From positions 1 through 9,662 of the forward strand of contig NZ_JOIX01000136.1 of assembly GCF_000720175.1 (NCBI RefSeq): a stretch of DNA of 9,662 bases, written 5' to 3'. This document shows, in pieces, positions 1-5,043 of the stretch (positions within the stretch are counted from its first letter, which is position 1; the number at the start of each line of letters is the position of its first letter). The DNA comes from Streptomyces sp. NRRL S-337. GTDB taxonomy: Bacteria; Actinomycetota; Actinomycetes; Streptomycetales; Streptomycetaceae. The notes beneath the pieces are model-generated. The model searched no databases and was not told the DNA's origin. It was given only the letters and a program-made list of their open reading frames with translations. The position numbers were made by a program, and so were the translations under genes.

Positions 1-381
1 GTGGCGGACGGCGATCCAGCGGCATGCCAGATCGTCGCCTTCGGGCGCGACGCCGGCGGCGGCCACGATGCGCTGGGCGATCTCGCCCCATTCGGCATCG
101 GAGAGGTAGCGGTCCTCGGGTGCGGCGCGGACGGGGCAGTGCCAGACGTGATCAGTGATCTTCTTGCCGAACTCGCTGTTGCGCAGCCGTACGGGCTCGT
201 CGAGGTGGCGGGCGAGTTGGGTGAGGGTGGCGTTCTCGTCGCGGCCGGGGTCGGGCATGCCGAGCATGGCGAAGCCGGCGACGAGGTGCGGGTCGAGGTG
301 TTCGTCGTGGCGACCGGGTCCATAGAGGTAGGTGAGCAGACCGCGGGTCTTGGAACCTGGTCGCTTGATGGCTGCGATCAT
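1..381 (-). CDS. Relaxase/mobilization nuclease, N-terminal 127 residues (truncated by window edge)
   Basis: This frame is open from an ATG at 381 to the window edge (127 codons). Relaxases nick one strand at oriT and pilot it into the recipient. The protein begins MIAAIKRPGSKTRGLLTYLY and continues with GPGR (21-24), DPHLV (30-34), HVWHCPVRA (79-87) and SDAEWGEIA (94-102). I recognise this as the N-terminus of Streptomyces relaxase/mobilization proteins. The window cuts at residues 122-127 (WIAVRH), just where the family's metal-binding histidine motif is expected, so the catalytic histidines cannot be checked. The start overlaps the MobC stop by four bases (ATGA), implying translational coupling. 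A purine-rich GGAAGAAGAAG lies 7 bases upstream and fits a ribosome site. Identity rests on recalled family resemblance and the MobC neighbour. Confidence 0.82.
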   Translation of the reverse strand, partial: MIAAIKRPGSKTRGLLTYLYGPGRHDEHLDPHLVAGFAMLGMPDPGRDENATLTQLARHLDEPVRLRNSEFGKKITDHVWHCPVRAAPEDRYLSDAEWGEIAQRIVAAAGVAPEGDDLACRWIAVRH

Positions 382-1112
382 GCGGAGACTTCTTCTTCCG
401 GGTCGGCAGGCTGGCGCAGGGCCTCGGCGATCAGTTCCAGCAGGCGGTGGAGTTCGTCGAGGCGCTGGCGTATGTCGGGTGGGGTGAGGTCGCTGTTGAG
501 GGCGCGGGCGATCTGGTTGACGTTGACGCCGATGCGATTGAGCTGGCGCAGGACCTGGGCTCGGAAGATGTGCGTGCGGCGGCGGTCCTCTGACAGGGGC
601 AGGTTGGCGGTGAACCGGCCGGTGAGGAAGGCCAGGACGATGTCAGCGGCGAAGCCGGATTCGCCTTTGTAGCCGTGGTCGGCGGCGGCCTCCTGGAGCT
701 GGATGTGCTCGTCGCCGGTGAAGCGCAGGGGGCCGACGCGGATGACGCGCTTGGTACCGGTGAAGCGGCGGATCGTGGGCTGGACGCTCTGCACGGTGGG
801 CTCGCCAGCATCAGTGGCGTTGGTGCTTGTGGTGCGGAGGATTTCGCGCTGGGCGGCGTGGAGCTTGTCCGGCTCGGGGCCGCCCTCGGCCCCGACCTCC
901 TGGTCCTGCGCCCCCTGGCGCTGGGCCGTCTCCGCCACCCCTGGGGCGGAGATACCCGAAGACCGGCCTTGAGTCGGACTCGGGGTACTACTGGCTCCGC
1001 CAGGGGCCGTCCTTCCGAACGCGCGGCGCAGACGGTCCATCAGTCCGCGGGACTTCGTCAGCGGCAGTGGCTCGTCGAGGGCGTCCTCGGTGTGGTGTGG
1101 GCCATGCGTCAT
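378..1112 (-). CDS. MobC-like relaxosome accessory protein (244 aa)
   Basis: MobC-family proteins bind oriT and help the relaxase load and nick. Residues 1-120 are low-complexity and probably disordered. Residues 124-167 read as a ribbon-helix-helix-like segment (IRVGPLRFTGDEHIQLQEAA onward, ending FLTGRF). Residues 185-225 contain the MobC hallmark around 190-206 (QLNRIGVNVNQIARALN), followed by a C-terminal helix. The open frame extends upstream to 1271, but I chose the ATG at 1112 because GGAGAA lies 8 bases before it and the upstream part is occupied by hairpins. The stop overlaps the relaxase start (ATGA), so the pair is almost certainly one operon. Residue-level family assignment is from memory of MobC (PF05713) sequences; the linker and exact oriT specificity are unknown. 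Confidence 0.83.
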   Translation of the reverse strand: MTHGPHHTEDALDEPLPLTKSRGLMDRLRRAFGRTAPGGASSTPSPTQGRSSGISAPGVAETAQRQGAQDQEVGAEGGPEPDKLHAAQREILRTTSTNATDAGEPTVQSVQPTIRRFTGTKRVIRVGPLRFTGDEHIQLQEAAADHGYKGESGFAADIVLAFLTGRFTANLPLSEDRRRTHIFRAQVLRQLNRIGVNVNQIARALNSDLTPPDIRQRLDELHRLLELIAEALRQPADPEEEVSA

Positions 1113-1190
1113 AGGTGGTTCTCCAGAAGGGACGAGCGGGCAGGCGAGCTGCCGGGGCGGTCCGGACAGAATCCAGGCGATCACCACCCC

Positions 1191-1206
1191 GTCCACAGGT
1201 GTGGAC
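1191..1206. repeat. Short palindrome upstream of mobC
   Basis: GTCCACA (1191-1197) and TGTGGAC (1200-1206) are perfect 7-base inverted arms separated by GG. The site is 79 bases upstream of the mobC start. It could be an operator for a dimeric regulator or part of oriT; the sequence does not decide between these. Confidence 0.75.
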
Positions 1207-1239
1207 ATGCAGGCGACAAGTGGGGCCGTGACCGGCCGG

Positions 1240-1271
1240 GTGGGTGACCGGAAGGGGTTCCGGCCACCCAC
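1240..1271. repeat. Strong hairpin just downstream of the Spd-like gene
   Basis: GTGGGTGACCGGAA (1240-1253) pairs with TTCCGGCCACCCAC (1258-1271) across a GGGG loop: 14 positions with one A.C mismatch at 1247/1264. It begins 12 bases past the stop of the DUF2637 gene. No T-run follows on the minus strand, so it may be a U-less terminator, an oriT hairpin, or both. Confidence 0.8.
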
Positions 1272-1283
1272 TGGGGCAAGTGG

Positions 1284-2138
1284 TCAGTCGTTATCTGGAC
1301 CGGTGTCGGCAGCGGCTTCGAACTCGGGGCGGAGGACGTCCATCACCTCGGTCAGCCGTTCCCCGCTGACCGTCAGTCCTTTGTCCTGTACGGCCTTTCG
1401 GACAATGGCCCGGGTGACTTTTCCCTGCTCGGCAGCGGCGATACGACCGATCTCCACGAGTTCCTCGACCGTGGCACCAGCCGGGCGGCCCCCACGTGGC
1501 TTGCTGTCCGATTCGCGGAGCTGAGGTTTCGGCGACTGGGCGGAACTGCCAGCCGGTGGCTCACTGGCGTGAACAGCAGCATTGGTCGCTGACTCTGGTG
1601 CCTCGTCCAATGCCGGTCCCGGTCGGCCGATCGGCCGGTCGACGAGCTGGTGGATCTGCCGCATCAGGACGCCGAAGGCCAGCAGCGCAGCGGTCGGCGG
1701 TACGGCAGCGACCACATAGTCGAGCAGGGGCTTCGCTCCGGGCCCGCCGGCTCCGCTGACCCCGGCTACGTTCAGCGCGATGGAACCGACCGAACCGGTG
1801 GCCGTGAGGGCGATGGCCCACCCGTCGGTGACCCGTCGCAGGCCCGCGCGAAGCATCAGCAACTCACCCGCGACGATGAACGCGTCCAACGTCGCGGGCC
1901 AGGTCCATTGGCGTACGGGGGAACTCTTGAGCCCGTGCTGCCCGGCGACCTCGGCAAGGTGCGCGTAGGAGAGCCAGAAGCCACCGGCGGTCAGGGCGAC
2001 GATGACGATTCCCGCCGCGACGAGCGCATACTGCTCGGCGCTCTGCTTGGTCATCACCAGCTGCCCTCCTGAGCGAGGAGTGCGGGACCTACCGGTCTCT
2101 TGATCGGTGTGGTCGGCGGGTGGTGCGAGGGTGGTCAA
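1284..2138 (-). CDS. DUF2637/Spd-like membrane protein with C-terminal DNA-binding-like domain (284 aa)
   Basis: Members of this family are encoded in Streptomyces plasmids and integrated elements beside transfer genes and are usually compared with Spd (plasmid spread) proteins; their biochemical role is unproven. Four hydrophobic segments are visible at about 38-59, 80-100, 107-129 and 139-159, with the family-like WPATLDAFIVAGE stretch at 80-92. A polar linker (165-215) leads to a basic, helix-rich tail (215-275, RGGRPAGATVEELVEIGRIA onward) resembling a helix-turn-helix domain, so the protein could tether DNA to the membrane. The TTG start at 2138 has GGAGAA 8 bases upstream. An internal GTG/ATG at residues 28/29 (ATG at 2054) follows a perfect AGGAGG at 7-10 bases, so a form lacking the first 27-28 residues is possible. 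Confidence 0.8.
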   Translation of the reverse strand: MTTLAPPADHTDQETGRSRTPRSGGQLVMTKQSAEQYALVAAGIVIVALTAGGFWLSYAHLAEVAGQHGLKSSPVRQWTWPATLDAFIVAGELLMLRAGLRRVTDGWAIALTATGSVGSIALNVAGVSGAGGPGAKPLLDYVVAAVPPTAALLAFGVLMRQIHQLVDRPIGRPGPALDEAPESATNAAVHASEPPAGSSAQSPKPQLRESDSKPRGGRPAGATVEELVEIGRIAAAEQGKVTRAIVRKAVQDKGLTVSGERLTEVMDVLRPEFEAAADTGPDND

Positions 2139-2167
2139 GCGGGGTTCTCCTGTGGTGGTGGCATGGT

Positions 2168-2210
2168 CCGTCTTGGCCGTTGAAACCGCAGGTCAGAGCA
2201 GGTACGGCAC
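2168..2210 (-). repeat. Inverted, partial copy of the TGACCTGCGG module
   Basis: CCGTCTTGGCCG (2168-2179) is followed by CCGCAGGTCA (2186-2195), the reverse complement of the core found in the two direct copies, and by ACGGCAC (2204-2210). It lacks the complete hairpin arm of the other two copies. Confidence 0.5.
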
Positions 2211-2308
2211 AGGTGCTGGCGTTCCGTCTCGGCGGCGGTGCCGACGTATTGCGGCACCGCCGCCCTGGGGGTGGAACATGGGGGCTATGGACGGTTCGTA
2301 TCCGTCTT

Positions 2309-2375
2309 CCGTCTTGGCCGAAGCCCCTGTGACCTGCGGCGATACGGCTGGGACGCCTAGGACGGCACAAGACGG
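2309..2375 (+). repeat. Copy 1 of the TGACCTGCGG hairpin module
   Basis: CCGTCTTGGCCG (2309-2320) pairs with CGGCACAAGACGG (2363-2375) as a 12-bp stem with one bulged base. The core TGACCTGCGG is at 2330-2339. Positions 2309-2367 match 2441-2499 without gaps at 45 of 59 bases by hand count. Confidence 0.7.
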
Positions 2376-2438
2376 ATGTGGGAGACGTCCTGGCGGCCAG
2401 CGCGCCGTTGGTGATCGCGTTGCCGTCTTGGGCCCGGC

Positions 2439-2499
2439 TGCCGTCTTGCCTGCATGCCGTTTGACCTGCGGGATCACGGCAGGGACGGCAAGGACGGCA
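2439..2499 (+). repeat. Copy 2 of the TGACCTGCGG hairpin module
   Basis: TGCCGTCTTGCC (2439-2450) pairs with GGCAAGGACGGCA (2487-2499), a 12-bp stem with one bulge. A nested 6-bp stem, TGCCGT (2455-2460) with ACGGCA (2476-2481), encloses the core TGACCTGCGG (2462-2471). The copy lies 132 bases from copy 1. Confidence 0.7.
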
Positions 2500-2515
2500 A
2501 CCGGAGGGGCGGGTC

Positions 2516-3802
2516 TCAGCCCGAGCTGGGCGCGGGGCCGGCGTCGACCGGGTGCACGGTGGGGCAGTAGCGCCGCCACGCGTCGAGGAACTTGTTGCGC
2601 ATGTAGCCTTTGCGCTGCGTCCCGTCGGTCATGCGGACGTTGCCGGACCTGATGCCGAACTCGCGCAGCATCGCGCTCAGGTCACGGGCACCCAGCCCGT
2701 TCCGCCCCCACTCGGCCCACGGGCTCTCCGCGTCTTGGCGCAAGTGGTGGAGGAGCTCCTCGGTGGAGAGGCTGTTGACCTCGCGCTGGGCGACGAAGAC
2801 CCGGCGGATGTCGGCGAGGATCCGCGCTCCGCTGGGGTGCTCCTCCTCGGCCGCCGCCTCGGCAGCGACCATCTGCGCACACGCCGCCCGCGCCAGGCGA
2901 GGCCAAGGCCCGGCAGCGAGGTCCGCGACGATCACCAGGGGCTCCCAGGTGTCGGCGGCGCGGTCCTCGACCGGCATGACCGGCTCCAGGTCAGCGGCCT
3001 CATCCAGCAACGGCCGGGCCCATGCAGCTATGCGGTCGCGCAACTGGTGGAGGGCCGGGGTGTCGCGGCGGGAGCGGAAGGGGCGGACGGTCTCGCCCTC
3101 GGCCCGGCGGCGCATGCGGATGACCACCGACCGGTCCATGATCGTGTCCGGCAGGTCGCCGATCCCCGCAAGAGCCGCCATGGCGAAGGTCTCGAACTTG
3201 CGGGGCGTGTGGTCGTTGCCCACCACCCGCGTGACGTAGCGGTTGCGCTGGTGACCGGCATTGAGCAAGCCGCGCATCTCCTCGTTCTTCTCCGCCATCT
3301 TCGGCGTGCCGAAGATCGTGTCGGCCTCGTCCACCAGGAGTGTGGGCGGCTCCTCCGTGATCGAGCGGAAGACCGCCGCCGGGGTGGTGTTGATGGTGAG
3401 CATCGGCTCGTGCACCGTCTCGGTCAGCACGTCCAGCAGCCGTGACTTGCCGCAGCGCTTTGCCGGTCCGACCACCGCCAGGCGCGGAGCGTGCTGCCAC
3501 GCGGGCTGGAGGTGGGTGGCCGCAACCCACAGCGTGACGGCGTCCAGCGCCTGCTGCGTGGGCAGGATCACGAACCGGGCTATCTGCGCACGCAGTTCGT
3601 CCAGCAGTGCAGAGCCCTCGGTCGGCTCCGGATCCGGGGCCACCTCCTCGGCAGGGTCAACGGCCTGCGCAGAGCCCAACGCTGCGTCCTCGGTCGCCGG
3701 GGCCGCCTCGGGTGTGGAGTGGTCTCGTCGGCCGGGCACTGCAACCGGAGGCCACACCGCTTTGCCGGCTGCGGAATAGGGCTCAGGTGCCGTAGGTTGC
3801 AC
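2516..3802 (-). CDS. DUF3631-type P-loop ATPase, probable replication-associated protein (428 aa)
   Basis: The first ~65 residues are Pro/Ala/Glu-rich and probably disordered. A P-loop ATPase core follows: Walker A GPAKRCGKS (112-120), Walker B TLLVDEAD (154-161) and a basic DRSVVIRMRRR segment (223-233) that could supply an arginine finger. The stretch DLPDTIMDRSVVIRMRRR and the C-terminal part (about 320-415, with GYMRNKFLDAWRRY at 399-412) match my memory of the DUF3631 family, found in actinobacterial elements and often near primase-polymerase genes. Helicase or origin-melting activity in element replication is inference; no primase-polymerase is visible here. The GTG start at 3802 is supported by AAGGAG 7 bases upstream. 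It is in line with the Spd-like gene, but separated by a structured 377-base spacer. Confidence 0.8.
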   Translation of the reverse strand: MQPTAPEPYSAAGKAVWPPVAVPGRRDHSTPEAAPATEDAALGSAQAVDPAEEVAPDPEPTEGSALLDELRAQIARFVILPTQQALDAVTLWVAATHLQPAWQHAPRLAVVGPAKRCGKSRLLDVLTETVHEPMLTINTTPAAVFRSITEEPPTLLVDEADTIFGTPKMAEKNEEMRGLLNAGHQRNRYVTRVVGNDHTPRKFETFAMAALAGIGDLPDTIMDRSVVIRMRRRAEGETVRPFRSRRDTPALHQLRDRIAAWARPLLDEAADLEPVMPVEDRAADTWEPLVIVADLAAGPWPRLARAACAQMVAAEAAAEEEHPSGARILADIRRVFVAQREVNSLSTEELLHHLRQDAESPWAEWGRNGLGARDLSAMLREFGIRSGNVRMTDGTQRKGYMRNKFLDAWRRYCPTVHPVDAGPAPSSG

Positions 3803-4027
3803 GGGGCAGCTCCTTACCGGTGACGTCGGGCATGCAGGCCCAGGTCACCCGGGTCGTTCGTGGAATGCGGGCAGTGGAGTGTGCTGGGCCTCCGGCGTTG
3901 GCCCGCCGGAGGCTTCCTCGCTTCCTTGGCCGGGGCGAGGGAACACGGACAGTACGTCCACGCCTGTCCACAGTCCAGCGATTCTGTGTCAGCTCAGCGC
4001 AGAAACGCCTGCTACAGGCACGCCCGA
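3803..4027. other. Structured non-coding gap upstream of the DUF3631 gene
   Basis: The 225 bases between the excisionase-like stop and the DUF3631 start contain no convincing gene. They hold a 10-bp hairpin (3888-3913), an inverted repeat GGACAG (3947-3952)/CTGTCC (3964-3969), and a small hairpin GCCTG-CTA-CAGGC (4007-4019) just after the excisionase-like stop that could be a weak terminator. A promoter or replication origin could lie here; none was recognised. Confidence 0.5.
3888..3913. repeat. 10-bp perfect hairpin upstream of the DUF3631 gene
   Basis: GCCTCCGGCG (3888-3897) and CGCCGGAGGC (3904-3913) are perfect complementary arms around a TTGGCC loop. It lies about 85 bases upstream of the GTG start. 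There is no following T-run on either strand, so terminator, leader structure and origin hairpin are all possible. Confidence 0.75.
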
Positions 4028-4258
4028 TCACGCGGCAAGGCCCAGCAGCTCCAGCAGATCCGCCGTCACGACCCGGTACGCCTTACCCAGCCGCAACACC
4101 TTGCACGGGTACTGACCCTGCTTCGCCAGCGCATAGCCCTTGCTACGCCCCAGGCCCAGCGCCCGGTTGCCAGTGTCCAGGTCAATGGCAGCGGGCAGCG
4201 CCAGCAGCTCCTCCCGGCTCATCCCGAACGGCTTGCAAGTGATCTCGTCCTCACGCAT
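4028..4258 (-). CDS. Excisionase-like small helix-turn-helix protein (76 aa)
   Basis: Small winged-helix proteins of this kind act as recombination directionality factors, bending DNA at att so that the integrase excises the element. Residues 26-48 (DLDTGNRALGLGRSKGYALAKQG) fit a MerR/Xis-like helix-turn-helix, and 50-65 (YPCKVLRLGKAYRVVT) fit the following wing; LLELLGL closes the domain. The length is normal for AICE excisionases. The ATG at 4258 is preceded by GGAGGA at 8 bases. The gene is divergent from the regulator-integrase pair rather than directly upstream of int, so excision and integration functions can be controlled separately. It could instead be a general transcriptional regulator; no sequence here proves the excision role. 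Confidence 0.75.
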   Translation of the reverse strand: MREDEITCKPFGMSREELLALPAAIDLDTGNRALGLGRSKGYALAKQGQYPCKVLRLGKAYRVVTADLLELLGLAA

Positions 4259-4341
4259 GCGGCGCTTCCTCCATGACTGAGCCCTCGGCGAACGCGACGG
4301 TCACGTCCGGCTCCAGGCCACTCAAACCAGGATGGCGGAGC

Positions 4342-4361
4342 TAATGTGTCTTCATGACACA
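4342..4361 (+). promoter_or_regulatory. Candidate leaderless promoter and operator overlapping the XRE gene start
   Basis: TAATGT (4342-4347) fits a -10 hexamer and would place the transcription start at or near the A of the ATG at 4354. The only GGAG upstream is 13 bases away, too far for a normal ribosome site, consistent with leaderless translation. TGTGTC (4345-4350) and GACACA (4356-4361) form a 6-base inverted repeat around the start codon, a likely operator for a dimeric HTH protein. No good -35 was found. The regulator binding here itself is inference. Confidence 0.4.
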
Positions 4362-5043
4362 ACGCGATTTCGATGCTGAGTACGACGACGAGGACAACGT
4401 CCCTGAGTGGACCGACCACGTGATGGCCACCGTGGCCACCGAGGTCCGACGACGCCGGAAGGAGCTACGGATGAGCGCCCAGGACCTGGCCGACGCCTGC
4501 GCCGAGCTCGGGCACCCGATCCCCCGCAACGTCATCGCGAATATGGAATCCGGCCGCCGCGCCACCCTGCCCCTGGTCGACGTCATGGTCCTGGCCCAGG
4601 CACTGCATACGAATCCGATCTGCCTGATCTACCCGATCGGATACGTCGCCGAGGTCCAGCGACTTCCTTACGAGCATCGGATTTCCCCATGGGACGCCAT
4701 GCACTGGTTCACGGCTCATGACAGCGGCTACCTGGCCGACCACGACATGCTCCGCTACCAGCGCGAGCACATCGCGGCCCTCACCGAGGCCCGCGCCGCG
4801 ATGTTCAGCGAGGAATGCGCGCGAGCCACAGGTGAACGGGCAAGCAACGCCACAGAGCGGGCCCAGGCTTTCCGCGATCGGGCCGCGGCCATCGAGCGGC
4901 TCGAAGCGGCCAAGCAACGCCTGCGCATTGCCCGCTCCTTCATCCGCCGCGACCGCGGCCTCCTCCCCTACCTGCCGCCCGAGCTCACCGACATTGACCT
5001 GCCCCACTCCGACCACACCATCACCGAGGAGAACGACCTTTGA
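4354..5043 (+). CDS. XRE-family helix-turn-helix regulator (229 aa)
   Basis: An acidic N-terminal arm (1-20) is followed by a Cro/CI-type helix-turn-helix domain at about 27-93: VRRRRKELRMSAQDLADACA (31-50) as the first helices, then NVIANMESGRR (59-69) as recognition helix and turn. Residues 134-195 are charged and helical (Arg/Glu/Ala-rich), probably a coiled coil for dimerisation. It sits between divergent excisionase-like and integrase genes and overlaps the integrase start by TTGA, so it is probably co-expressed with Int and controls the element's integrated/excised state. The ATG at 4354 keeps the full domain; the next ATG (4423) has no clear ribosome site. Repressor versus activator cannot be read from sequence. 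Similar XRE-integrase pairs occur in other Streptomyces elements, as I recall. Confidence 0.85.
   Translation: MTQRDFDAEYDDEDNVPEWTDHVMATVATEVRRRRKELRMSAQDLADACAELGHPIPRNVIANMESGRRATLPLVDVMVLAQALHTNPICLIYPIGYVAEVQRLPYEHRISPWDAMHWFTAHDSGYLADHDMLRYQREHIAALTEARAAMFSEECARATGERASNATERAQAFRDRAAAIERLEAAKQRLRIARSFIRRDRGLLPYLPPELTDIDLPHSDHTITEENDL

Larger units (their letters stand above)
1113..1283. other. Candidate oriT region between mobC and the Spd-like gene
   Basis: This 171-base gap lies directly upstream of mobC-relaxase. It holds two inverted repeats: GTCCACA-GG-TGTGGAC at 1191-1206, and a 14-bp stem with one mismatch at 1240-1271. Relaxase/MobC systems usually keep oriT, with inverted repeats beside the nick site, next to the mob genes. 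The assignment is inference from position and structure. No nic sequence was recognised, and the mobC promoter may also lie here. Confidence 0.4.
2139..2515. other. Repeat-rich spacer between Spd-like and DUF3631 genes
   Basis: I see no convincing gene in these 377 bases. They contain two direct copies (2309-2367 and 2441-2499) and one inverted partial copy (about 2168-2210) of a module with the core TGACCTGCGG and CCGTCTTG arms, plus extra CCGTCTT copies at 2302 and 2423. The region is a candidate cis-acting site (oriT/clt-like locus, replication origin or regulatory RNA). It must also contain or transmit the promoter for the downstream leftward genes, but no clear -35/-10 pair was found. 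Confidence 0.6.

Noticed and set aside
1..672. Long plus-strand open frame of 223 codons at the left edge
   Set aside because: It lies antisense to the relaxase and MobC genes, which have recognisable motifs, ribosome sites and an ATGA overlap. GC-rich DNA leaves antisense frames open.
1113..1271. N-terminal extension of MobC to a start at 1271
   Set aside because: The extension covers two hairpins, has no family-like sequence, and the ATG at 1112 has a good ribosome site at 8 bases.
3783..4031. Possible 82-codon minus-strand gene overlapping the excisionase-like stop (GTGA)
   Set aside because: Despite the suggestive overlap, many codons end in A or T, unlike the neighbours; it runs through the 10-bp hairpin and over the DUF3631 ribosome site, and the protein resembles nothing I know.
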